Shown here piece after piece: positions 1-7,195 of a stretch of 35,374 bases of DNA (positions within the stretch are counted from its first letter, which is position 1; every line of letters starts with the position of its first letter). The notes under the pieces were generated by a model. That model made no database searches. It was not told where the DNA came from and saw nothing but the letters and a program-made list of their open reading frames with translations. The position numbers and the translations under genes are program-made. The DNA comes from Microbacteriaceae bacterium (GTDB taxonomy: Bacteria; Actinomycetota; Actinomycetes; Actinomycetales; Microbacteriaceae): the NCBI GenBank assembly GCA_023254555.1, contig JALRLI010000003.1, positions 1 to 35,374 of the forward strand. The letters run 5' to 3'.

Positions 1-4
1 TGAC

Positions 5-38
5 ACCATAGCAGATACCCCTGGGGGTATAGGGGTAA
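5..38. promoter_or_regulatory. CsoR-like operator next to a leftward promoter
   Basis: A perfect inverted repeat, ATACCCC-TG-GGGGTAT, lies at 15-30, followed by a further GGGGTA half at 33-38. GC-rich TACCC/GGGTA palindromes of this type are known operators of CsoR-family copper or sulfur sensors. On the minus strand a TATGGT -10-like box (complement of 5-10) lies just downstream. The palindrome would therefore sit inside a promoter reading left, out of the window. The gene to its right ends at 47 on the minus strand, so it cannot be the target. The regulator assignment is inference. Confidence 0.5.
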
Positions 39-46
39 TCCGCGCA

Positions 47-874
47 CTAGGTCAGATTTTTCAGGAACGTAACCCGGAGTTCTGGCGTTGAAAGATCGAG
101 CACTGCAGTCGAGTAGGCACGCTCATCCCTGTTGAATGAGATCATTTTGCCAATCTTGTTTTCGCTCACTCCCGCAAGGTGATAGTGCCCGTGAAGGAGG
201 AGCGTTGGTCTGACCTCCTGATAAATCTCATCGAGACGGTAACGACCCTCCAGAATGTAGTCGCGCCAGAGCGGATGCTCAACGAGCCGACGCGCAGCAA
301 TCTCCTCCACTTTTTCCGCGGCTCCGTGAGGAGCGTCGTGAGTGAGCATTATGTCGGCATGACCGCCCGAGTTGATTGAAGCGATATCAGCACGATCAAT
401 TACTTCGCCGGGCCACCAATCGACGTCTTCTCCCACCCGCTCATCGCGATCTACCGAAGGGGCCCCGCCGACTGAGAGAAAACTCCGACCGCCCTGCTCG
501 AAGCGAAACCCTCTGGGCAGAATCCAGATATTTTCACAACCCTTGGGGTGAAAGGGCTCAATGCCTCGGTCAACTACAAATGCATCTATCAGCCGCCAGT
601 TGTCGTGATTGCCTGGGGTGACGAAGAGCTGCATTTCTCGCTCGCTGAGCACGTTTTGAACCGAATCGAGAAAACCCTGCTCGCCTGGCCAAAACCCGAA
701 ATCTCCCAACTGGTAGACGGTGGTGATCTGCTCTGCCGCAAGTAAATTGAGCTGTTTTACTGCCCAGTCAGCGTTGTGGTGCCAGTCACCTGCGACGCCA
801 ACGAGGTGATCATTGCGACGAAAGGCAAGTCGAATCTCTTCGGTTGTCGCCGCCTGTGCACCAATATCACCCAC
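47..874 (-). CDS. Calcineurin-like metallophosphoesterase
   Basis: A soluble metal-dependent phosphoesterase of the calcineurin-like superfamily; the substrate is unknown. All the metal-ligand blocks are present in order: GDWHHN near residue 30, GDFG near 58, GNHDN near 88, THDAPHG in the C-terminal half and HGHYH near the end. The ORF track starts at TTG 913, but that start would overlap the divergent gene at 907 and lie upstream of the likely promoter. GTG 874 is preferred. It follows the minus-strand -10 TAGCCT (complement of 891-896) with a leader of about 10 nt carrying a weak GAGAG. This gives about 275 aa. There is no signal peptide, so it should be cytoplasmic. The family is well supported; the exact reaction and the start are less certain. 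Confidence 0.85.
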   Translation of the reverse strand: MGDIGAQAATTEEIRLAFRRNDHLVGVAGDWHHNADWAVKQLNLLAAEQITTVYQLGDFGFWPGEQGFLDSVQNVLSEREMQLFVTPGNHDNWRLIDAFVVDRGIEPFHPKGCENIWILPRGFRFEQGGRSFLSVGGAPSVDRDERVGEDVDWWPGEVIDRADIASINSGGHADIMLTHDAPHGAAEKVEEIAARRLVEHPLWRDYILEGRYRLDEIYQEVRPTLLLHGHYHLAGVSENKIGKMISFNRDERAYSTAVLDLSTPELRVTFLKNLT

Positions 875-890
875 GCTAATACTCTCGCAC

Positions 891-900
891 AGGCTAGTTT
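891..900. promoter_or_regulatory. Overlapping divergent -10 boxes (phosphoesterase / membrane protein)
   Basis: The sequence AGGCTAGTTT holds a minus-strand TAGCCT and a plus-strand TAGTTT that share the central TA. The plus box is followed by exactly 6 nt and then GTG 907, as expected for a leaderless mRNA. The same layout recurs at 20406 and 33319. Confidence 0.5.
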
Positions 901-906
901 TTATAT

Positions 907-1518
907 GTGCCAACTCTCACTCCGCAACAACCGAACATCAGCCTCGGGAGTTGGTTTTGGCTCGTCGCGATGACCATCATGGCTGGGTTTCAAACTTGGC
1001 GGGGTGCCTACCTTGACGGCATCATCTTTGCTCTTCTTGTGCTGAGCCTCTTTGTTGACGCATTCATCGGTACTCGGCGGACCCAACCAGAGCGACGTGA
1101 AAATTTTCGAATGCGAAAGTCGATGCTCTGGGGTTTAGCGGGGGTTGCGACGGTGGTACTGGTGCTCGCACCGAGACACGAGCTCGCGACGCTAGTGGTG
1201 GTCGTGCTCATTGGAGTGGGAATGCTCGTGATCGCGTGGTTACCGCAGTCGACTATTCGACATCATGAGAGCGGCAGGCTGAGCAGGGAATCGCTCAGAT
1301 CGATAGTCATCTGGTCGCTACTCGGGGTGTTGCTCTGCGTTTGGGAAGCAACTGCATTCGTGCTCAGTGTGACTACCCCGGGTGGAATCGAGACGTACCC
1401 GACGGTTTCAGTTCTGCTCGATCCCGTTCTCGAACACACGCTCGGCCGCATCGTTTTCGTTTCGTTGTGGATGCTCGCGGGTGTTGGTTTGATTTTCGTC
1501 TGGCGGAAAAAGTCATGA
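907..1518 (+). CDS. Hypothetical six-TM membrane protein
   Basis: I do not recognise this 203-aa protein. It is very hydrophobic, with about six predicted membrane helices: roughly residues 15-31, 38-55, 71-88, 95-115, 132-155 and 178-200. Short basic loops such as RRTQPERRENFRMRK separate them, and it ends in WRKKS, suggesting a cytoplasmic C-terminus. The GTG start at 907 has no Shine-Dalgarno but lies 6 nt after a TAGTTT -10 box, fitting leaderless translation. ATG 970 is an alternative but would cut into the first helix. Its stop overlaps the next start as ATGA, so the two are translationally coupled. Confidence 0.75.
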   Translation: MPTLTPQQPNISLGSWFWLVAMTIMAGFQTWRGAYLDGIIFALLVLSLFVDAFIGTRRTQPERRENFRMRKSMLWGLAGVATVVLVLAPRHELATLVVVVLIGVGMLVIAWLPQSTIRHHESGRLSRESLRSIVIWSLLGVLLCVWEATAFVLSVTTPGGIETYPTVSVLLDPVLEHTLGRIVFVSLWMLAGVGLIFVWRKKS

Positions 1519-1730
1519 GCACCCTTGTTACCGCGGTGTATCTGGCCTTGGTTGTCGCTGCCATTGCAGTCGAAATAATCGCTCAACTGAAACCCGACCG
1601 AATTGAACCTCTGGGTGTGATGCTTTCGAGGGCGGCGAATTCGCGAATTAACCGCGTGGGGCTCACCGCAGCGTGGTGGTGGTTCGGCTGGCACTTCCTG
1701 TTCGCGCAGACGATTCAGACGAATTTGTAG
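1515..1730 (+). CDS. Small membrane protein, DUF6186-like
   Basis: A 71-aa protein that the ORF track shows only inside the longer ORF 1341-1730. ATG 1515 overlaps the preceding stop (ATGA), so this is the likely start. One N-terminal helix (TLVTAVYLALVVAAIAVEII) is followed by a basic loop and a C-terminal WWWFGWHFLF aromatic segment. That arrangement matches my memory of the small actinobacterial DUF6186 family, whose function is unknown. Translational coupling to the six-TM protein suggests the two act together. The gene is well supported by position and composition; the family name is less certain. Confidence 0.7.
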   Translation: MSTLVTAVYLALVVAAIAVEIIAQLKPDRIEPLGVMLSRAANSRINRVGLTAAWWWFGWHFLFAQTIQTNL

Positions 1731-1733
1731 AAT
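1728..1733 (+). promoter_or_regulatory. -10 box of leaderless gene at 1740
   Basis: TAGAAT, whose TAG is also the stop codon of the upstream gene, is followed by 6 nt and GTG 1740. No convincing -35 element or Shine-Dalgarno is visible. Confidence 0.5.
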
Positions 1734-1739
1734 CGAACT

Positions 1740-2267
1740 GTGCAATCTCAGACACCCTCCCAAAGCGTTCTAGACCCGACGGTGGCGCGCTCACTCGGCC
1801 ATGTTCTCCTTACTGAGCAATCAATCTACGGGCTGATTCTTGTTTCTGGGATGATTCTGGTGGCTGGCGCCAACGATGATGCCTCGCTCAGCGTGCTGAG
1901 CACAGTTATTATTACCGTGCTTGTCTTTTGGCTTGCGCACGTCTATGCCGGCACAATCGCCACGTATAGCGGTAAGAAGGATGGCGGAAGTCTCTCTAAA
2001 GCGCTCCAAATATCGGTGCGGCGCACTCGCGGGCTACTCGTATCGGCTGTCTTTCCGATTGCTGTGCTTGCGCTCGGAACCTTGGACTGGATAGATGATT
2101 ATCAGGCCGTTTGGGGTGCGCTTTGGGTAAACACAATCGTTCTTGCAATCTTGGGATGGGTTGGCGTTGCGCGCTGGAGTAGCAGTTTCTGGTGGCGCCT
2201 CCTCAGCGCTCTGACGACCGCGTTGTTTGGTGCAGCGGTCATCATTCTGAAGGCGTTGACGCACTAA
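1740..2267 (+). CDS. Hypothetical membrane protein
   Basis: Not recognised. A 175-aa protein with a soluble N-terminus of about 25 residues and about five predicted helices, near residues 28-45, 50-73, 98-118, 122-146 and 152-172. A basic cytoplasmic-looking loop (SGKKDGGSLSKALQISVRRTRG) lies between helices 2 and 3. It starts at GTG 1740, leaderless behind TAGAAT. It follows two other membrane-protein genes in the same direction and precedes a fourth. No enzymatic motif is seen, so no function is proposed. Confidence 0.75.
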   Translation: MQSQTPSQSVLDPTVARSLGHVLLTEQSIYGLILVSGMILVAGANDDASLSVLSTVIITVLVFWLAHVYAGTIATYSGKKDGGSLSKALQISVRRTRGLLVSAVFPIAVLALGTLDWIDDYQAVWGALWVNTIVLAILGWVGVARWSSSFWWRLLSALTTALFGAAVIILKALTH

Positions 2268-2308
2268 TCCAAGCCAGCTGACGCTGCCAAGTTCTTATCG
2301 AGAAGGCG

Positions 2309-2314
2309 TAGACT
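2309..2314 (+). promoter_or_regulatory. -10 box of leaderless gene at 2321
   Basis: TAGACT followed by exactly 6 nt and ATG 2321. No Shine-Dalgarno precedes the ATG. Confidence 0.5.
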
Positions 2315-2320
2315 TCGGAT

Positions 2321-3730
2321 ATGAAAAACCTGCGAAAATCAGTTATTTGGGCGATTAACGCGGTGCTGATCGCAGCTGTTGTAGCTTGGATTTTCTTTAC
2401 CTTCGCGGTGTTCAGCGATATCGCTGTTGAGATTGGCTACTCAGGCCAAGAACTCTACGGGCCAGAGGCAGTGCAGCTCTTCAGGTGGTCCACATATCTC
2501 CTGTTCTTCGCAATCGCACTCCTCGCCATTGGGGCACTTTTAGCTCAAAAACGCCTTGCCGCACTTCTTGCAAACGCGGATGGTGATTCACAGATTTCTC
2601 CGCTGGCGAAGCCTGCGCATGAGTTTGCAAACACCGTCATCATCATCTCGCTGGTTCTCGCAGCCTGGGCCGCAATCGGCGTATTTATGCAGAGCTTCTT
2701 TGAGCAGTCCAATGCTGAAAATATGACGCTTCGTATCTTGGGTACGTACCTTCCAATAGCGCTCTACGCGATTTTGGTGGTGGGGCTTTTGCTCTCAGCC
2801 TTCGTCTTCTCGAAGCGCCCGAAAGCGAGCAGCGCCGATCATGCAGCCCCGATATCGGAGTCGTTCACCGTCAACGCAGACGAGAACCGCAGAAATATCG
2901 GGCTGGCCTTCGCCGTACCCATTGTTGCCGTAGCGTTTGCCCTTATCTTGGGGCTCATCGTGTTCGACGTGAGTGCGACGACGTATCAGGTGTGGATCTG
3001 GGTCATCATTCAAGTGCTCATTGGCAGTGGAATCGTCACAGGAAGCTGGTTTGCAGCCAAATCTATTCGCGAATTGCGTGTGGTGTCATCAAAGCCCATC
3101 GGCGCAGCGGTCGGTGCCAAGAACCTGAACTTCGTTTTGTCCATTATTTTTGCCGCTGTGCTCACGTTCATGTCGCTCATCTACGGCAGCATGTCGATGG
3201 AGCAGTTACGTGTAGCTCCCAACCTGTCAGTTACGGTCTTTTCGCAGGAAGAGGGAAAGCAGCTTGAGCCCGGCACTCAGCTTGAGGTGAGCGGTCTTAC
3301 GATTAGCGTCAACGGAAATGACCTGAAGCGTGGATCGACCACCCAAATTGAACTCGTTGGGTCATCGGGAGCTGTCAGCACCGCAAAAGTTGACTCCGAG
3401 GGCAACGTATCGCAGGAAGTAGACTTTCCAAAAGTCACCGAGGCAGGAACCTACACCCTCACCATTACTGGGGTCGCGCCAGATGACGAGATTGTTGAAG
3501 CGCAAGTCAGTGTTGTCGCCAATTCAGCTTCAATGGTTTCGTTCCCCGACGGTGCGGATCGATGGGTTTCGTCGGAGAACTCCGGAAATAGAATGCAGGG
3601 TCTTACCTGGGAGTGGTTCTTCACCGATTACCTTCCTTCTGTGTTGCTGCTCATGCTCGCAGCTACTTCAATTCTGTTGACTCTTCTGATCCGCAACCCT
3701 GAGAGCGTGAATGGTCGACGGGAAAACTAA
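2321..3730 (+). CDS. Polytopic membrane protein with an Ig-like extracytoplasmic domain
   Basis: A 469-aa protein I do not recognise. Seven hydrophobic helices (near 8-32, 56-76, 105-125, 140-162, 195-217, 224-246, 270-292) are followed by about 140 soluble residues and a last helix near 438-460. The soluble part contains an Ig/big-like beta-sandwich signature: a stretch with GTQLEVSGLTISVNG and later EAGTYTLTITGVAPDDE. An even helix count and basic ends (MKNLRKS and NGRREN) place both termini in the cytoplasm and the Ig-like domain outside. The start is leaderless behind TAGACT. Its last 20 nt overlap the Nramp gene, so the two are probably co-transcribed. The fold call is by eye. Confidence 0.8.
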   Translation: MKNLRKSVIWAINAVLIAAVVAWIFFTFAVFSDIAVEIGYSGQELYGPEAVQLFRWSTYLLFFAIALLAIGALLAQKRLAALLANADGDSQISPLAKPAHEFANTVIIISLVLAAWAAIGVFMQSFFEQSNAENMTLRILGTYLPIALYAILVVGLLLSAFVFSKRPKASSADHAAPISESFTVNADENRRNIGLAFAVPIVAVAFALILGLIVFDVSATTYQVWIWVIIQVLIGSGIVTGSWFAAKSIRELRVVSSKPIGAAVGAKNLNFVLSIIFAAVLTFMSLIYGSMSMEQLRVAPNLSVTVFSQEEGKQLEPGTQLEVSGLTISVNGNDLKRGSTTQIELVGSSGAVSTAKVDSEGNVSQEVDFPKVTEAGTYTLTITGVAPDDEIVEAQVSVVANSASMVSFPDGADRWVSSENSGNRMQGLTWEWFFTDYLPSVLLLMLAATSILLTLLIRNPESVNGRREN

Positions 3731-4937
3731 CCCTGGGAAGTCACGCTGGTTCGCTCTGCTCGGGCCAGCGTTTGTCGCATCCGTTGCCTACTTAGACCCT
3801 GGCAACGTTGCCGTAAATATTTCGGCCGGCGCGCACTATGGGTATCTGCTGGTTTGGGTGCTCGTTCTATCGAACGCGATTGCGGTATATGTGCAATACC
3901 AGTCTGCAAAACTTGGGATTGTCACAGGACAGAGTTTGCCTGAGATTCTGGGTGAGCGGCTCTCTCCGTGGCCACGACGCGCCTATTGGCTACAAGCAGA
4001 GCTGGTGATTGCAGCAACCGAGATTGCCGAAGTTATTGGTGGTGCCATCGCATTGAACCTGCTTTTCGGGCTTCCCTTGGCGCTCGGTGGCTTTATTGTC
4101 GGGGTGGTCTCTATCCTTATTCTGTCAATCCATTCCAGGCACGGGCAGCGCACATTTGAGGTCGTGATTGTTGGATTCTTAGCGGTGATTGCGATTGGTT
4201 TTCTGGCAGGCTTGTTCGTCAGCCCAGTCAACTGGAGCGCCGCCGCCTCTGGGTTAGTGCCGCGCTTTGAGGGTGCGCAGACAGTTCTGTTGGCGGCAGG
4301 CATGCTTGGTGCAACGGTGATGCCGCACGCAATTTACGTGCACTCGACGCTCGCGCGAGACCGGCACGGGAAGGCTATTGATCAGTCTCAGTTGCGCCGA
4401 CTCATGCGTGCGACCCGATTGGACGTTGTGGGCGCGCTCGCGATAGCGGGCTCAGTAAACATCGCAATGCTCCTGCTTGCGGCCGCAAGCCTGATGGGCT
4501 CTGAGAACACAGACACTATCGAGGGCGCTTTTGACGCAATTCAAGTGAATCTGGGCCCGGCAATCGCGGTGATATTCGCTATCGGTTTACTCGCTTCAGG
4601 TTTCGCGTCGACAGCCGTTGGAAGCCATGCCGGCTCAGCCATTATGGATGGTTTGCTCACCATCCGCGTTCCGGTTTTGTTGAGGCGGCTCGTGACACTG
4701 ATTCCGGCAATCGTGATACTCGCAATTGGAATCGATCCAACGCAGGCACTGGTGCTGAGTCAGGTTTTCCTGAGCTTGGGTATTCCGTTCGCCCTCGTAC
4801 CATTGCTGCGCTTCACCTCGAATGAACAAGTGATGCTCGGTCATCACGACAAAACCTGGGTGAGAGTGTTGGGTTATCTCGTGGCTACTCTGGTGATCAG
4901 CCTGAACCTGGCGCTCCTGTTACTAACTTTTCTATAA
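3711..4937 (+). CDS. mntH: Nramp-family divalent metal (Mn2+/Fe2+) transporter
   Basis: An inner-membrane, proton-coupled importer of divalent metals, probably manganese. It carries the two Nramp hallmarks: DPGN at residues 29-32 in helix 1 and the helix-6 block GATVMPH, with the metal-ligand Met at about 204 and His at 206. About eleven hydrophobic helices fill the 408 residues, a normal family length. ATG 3711 overlaps the end of the Ig-domain membrane protein by 20 bp, and GAGAG upstream can serve as ribosome-binding site, so it is probably in the same transcript. No metal riboswitch is seen. The symbol follows the family; the metal preference is inferred. Confidence 0.88.
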   Translation: MVDGKTNPGKSRWFALLGPAFVASVAYLDPGNVAVNISAGAHYGYLLVWVLVLSNAIAVYVQYQSAKLGIVTGQSLPEILGERLSPWPRRAYWLQAELVIAATEIAEVIGGAIALNLLFGLPLALGGFIVGVVSILILSIHSRHGQRTFEVVIVGFLAVIAIGFLAGLFVSPVNWSAAASGLVPRFEGAQTVLLAAGMLGATVMPHAIYVHSTLARDRHGKAIDQSQLRRLMRATRLDVVGALAIAGSVNIAMLLLAAASLMGSENTDTIEGAFDAIQVNLGPAIAVIFAIGLLASGFASTAVGSHAGSAIMDGLLTIRVPVLLRRLVTLIPAIVILAIGIDPTQALVLSQVFLSLGIPFALVPLLRFTSNEQVMLGHHDKTWVRVLGYLVATLVISLNLALLLLTFL

Positions 4938-4944
4938 CAAAGGT

Positions 4945-4972
4945 TTGAAACATAATTCGACACCTGTAGAGT
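4945..4972 (+). promoter_or_regulatory. Candidate promoter of the KimA-like gene
   Basis: TTGAAA (4945-4950) and TAGAGT (4967-4972) are separated by 16 bp. Transcription would start near 4979, only about five bases before a strong hairpin, leaving a leader of about 107 nt. Confidence 0.5.
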
Positions 4973-4978
4973 AGAAAA

Positions 4979-5086
4979 CAATTAGAGCCTGTGGAACATT
5001 GGGGGATTCACAGGCTCTTATCTCTTCTCTGGCACACAGAAACTCGCGCCCCCACATTGTTTTGGTAGCGGTCGCTACTAGGAGTA
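4979..5086 (+). promoter_or_regulatory. Structured 5' leader, candidate cis-regulatory RNA
   Basis: A perfect 10-bp stem, AGAGCCTGTG (4984-4993) with CACAGGCTCT (5009-5018), encloses a 15-nt loop. The loop run TGGGGG (5000-5005) is complementary to CCCCCA (5049-5054), allowing a pseudoknot or a longer competing helix. A second hairpin, GTAGCG-GT-CGCTAC (5065-5078), lies directly before the ribosome-binding site AGGAG (5080-5084) and could extend into it. I do not recognise it as the ydaO c-di-AMP riboswitch. The first stem could instead be the terminator of mntH, since it is followed by TATCTCTTCTCT. Confidence 0.45.
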
Positions 5087-7108
5087 ATGTTCACATTCGT
5101 GACCGAAAAAAGCGAGACAGGTTCAGTGGCGTCAGCCTCCGCGAAAAGGTGGATCATTGGCGCACCGCTGCCAACTTCTAAGCTCGAGGGCGAGTTACTG
5201 CCAAAGCATATCGCTCTTCCTATCTTCGCGAGTGACCCGCTTTCGTCGGTGGCTTACGCTCCGCAGGAGCTCCTGATGATTTTGCTCATCGGCGGTAGTG
5301 CTTTCCTTGCATTCGCACCTTGGATTGCTGCATGTGTGGTGCTTCTCATGCTTGTGGTCGTCGCCAGCTACCGGCAGCTCATCAAGGCTTACCCGTCTGG
5401 TGGCGGAGACTACGAGGTTGCGCACAAGAATCTCGGTGAAAAAGCCGGTGTCGTGGTGGCTTCAGCTCTTCTGGTCGACTATGTGATGACGGTTGCCGTT
5501 TCGGTTGCATCGAGTGTCGATAACATCGTCTCCGCACTTCCGGCACTGGCGCCGCACAGAGTGTGGATTTCCGTTTTGGGTGTGCTGATTCTTGCCGCGA
5601 TCAACTTGCGGGGTGTGAGGGAGTCAGGTAAAGCGTTCGCGGTACCGACATACTTTTTTGTAGTCAGCGTGTTCGTAATGATCGTTGTCGGCCTAGTGAG
5701 AACCCTGATGGGAGATGCCCCGGTTGCTGAATCAGCAGACTACGTGGTGCAGGGCGAACAAATCGCTCAAGCAGCTGTCTTGCTTCTGCTTCTGCGTTCA
5801 TTCGCTTCTGGCTGTGCCGCGTTGACCGGCGTTGAAGCGATTGCCAACGGTGTGCCCGCCTTTCGCCTCCCCAAGGTAAAAAACGCGCAACAAACACTCG
5901 TGATTATGGGCGGAATCGCCGTCACCCTTTTTCTCGGCCTAATTGTGATGTCGTTCATCTCGGGCGTGCATTACGCGGAGAACGCATGCCACCTCGAAGG
6001 CTATGCGAACTGTGAAACGACACCGCAACGCAGCCTCATAGCCCAGATTGCCGCAGCCACTTTTGGTGGAAACAGCTTCTTCTTCTACGCCATTCAAGCT
6101 GGTACCGCACTGGTTCTTTTGCTCGCTGCGAACACCGCGTTCAATGGATTTCCGCTTCTAGGATCGGTGTTGGCGAACGACGGATACGCCCCAAAGAGCA
6201 TGCAGACCCGTGGTGATCGCCTCATCTACTCGAACGGCGTGATCGCGCTCGCGCTCGCAGCAGTCGCAATTCTTGTGGTCTTTCAAGCGAATCTGACTCA
6301 GCTGATTCAGCTCTACATCATCGGCGTATTCGTGTCGTTCACGCTCGGCCAGTCTGGGATGGTCAGGCACTGGCTTCGTGAGCTCAAGAAGAAACCAGCG
6401 GATGCTCGACAGATGCGAATCTCGCTCTCGATAAATATAACCGGCGCGTTCGCGACCGGCATCGTGTTGGTGATTGTGACCATTACCAAATTCACGCACG
6501 GTGCATGGATTGTCTTCGCTGTTATGCCCATTCTTTACACGCTGATGATCGGCGTCAACCGCTACTACCGGGATGTTGCTGTTGAGTTGGTTCCTGAACA
6601 AAACCTCGAATTCGGGTCTCAAGGCGACTATGCAATCGTGCTTGTCGGCAAGCTACAAAAGCCCATCTTTAAGGCCCTAGACTATGCCAAAGCTGCTGAG
6701 CACGACCTTCTCGAAGCCGTGCATATTTCAATTTCAGCTGAAGCGACGAAGCAGCTTGAGCGAGAGTGGATCGAGCACAAGATCAAGGTTCCACTCAGAA
6801 TCGTAAACTCACCATACAGAGATCTCGCATGGCCACTCATTGATCACATTCGGGCGTATCGTGAAGAGCACGGCCCGGCGGTGGTCACTGTGTACCTGCC
6901 ACAGTTCATCGTTGGCCACTGGTGGGAGCACGCGCTGCACAACCATAAGGCTCGGCGACTGAGGCAACGACTGATGCTCGAGCACGGGGTTGTCATCGCA
7001 GTGGTGCCGTGGCTTCTCGATTCTTCCGACATTATTTATGGTCGCCGATCGAGGCCTTTGCCCGGACAGTCTCGACGCGGTGAGCCCGTAGCTCCAATCC
7101 GTAACTAG
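5087..7108 (+). CDS. KimA/KUP-like APC-superfamily permease (probable K+ importer)
   Basis: A 673-aa APC-superfamily membrane transporter. Residues about 50-490 hold some twelve helices. The N-terminal signature FASDPLSSVAYAPQE is that of the family containing Bacillus KimA, a high-affinity potassium importer; many actinobacterial members are annotated only as APC permease. The last 180 residues are a soluble cytoplasmic domain with UspA-like alternating strands (YAIVLVGKLQKPIF, later AVVTVYLPQFIVGHWW). A good AGGAG lies 3 nt before ATG 5087 and a structured leader precedes it. Potassium as substrate is inference from the family; amino acid transport is the alternative. Confidence 0.8.
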   Translation: MFTFVTEKSETGSVASASAKRWIIGAPLPTSKLEGELLPKHIALPIFASDPLSSVAYAPQELLMILLIGGSAFLAFAPWIAACVVLLMLVVVASYRQLIKAYPSGGGDYEVAHKNLGEKAGVVVASALLVDYVMTVAVSVASSVDNIVSALPALAPHRVWISVLGVLILAAINLRGVRESGKAFAVPTYFFVVSVFVMIVVGLVRTLMGDAPVAESADYVVQGEQIAQAAVLLLLLRSFASGCAALTGVEAIANGVPAFRLPKVKNAQQTLVIMGGIAVTLFLGLIVMSFISGVHYAENACHLEGYANCETTPQRSLIAQIAAATFGGNSFFFYAIQAGTALVLLLAANTAFNGFPLLGSVLANDGYAPKSMQTRGDRLIYSNGVIALALAAVAILVVFQANLTQLIQLYIIGVFVSFTLGQSGMVRHWLRELKKKPADARQMRISLSINITGAFATGIVLVIVTITKFTHGAWIVFAVMPILYTLMIGVNRYYRDVAVELVPEQNLEFGSQGDYAIVLVGKLQKPIFKALDYAKAAEHDLLEAVHISISAEATKQLEREWIEHKIKVPLRIVNSPYRDLAWPLIDHIRAYREEHGPAVVTVYLPQFIVGHWWEHALHNHKARRLRQRLMLEHGVVIAVVPWLLDSSDIIYGRRSRPLPGQSRRGEPVAPIRN

Positions 7109-7195
7109 TTCTTCGCGAGGCGCCGAGTCAGAGCCCGCGTCGCGCCCGTTCAGCTGGGATGATTGGGTTAGGCAAAACTCGAGGGGAGAGCGCAC

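Noticed and set aside
4979-5086. ydaO-type c-di-AMP riboswitch ahead of the KimA-like gene
   Set aside because: The leader has a different, smaller architecture and I cannot find the conserved ydaO core; kept only as an unassigned structured leader.
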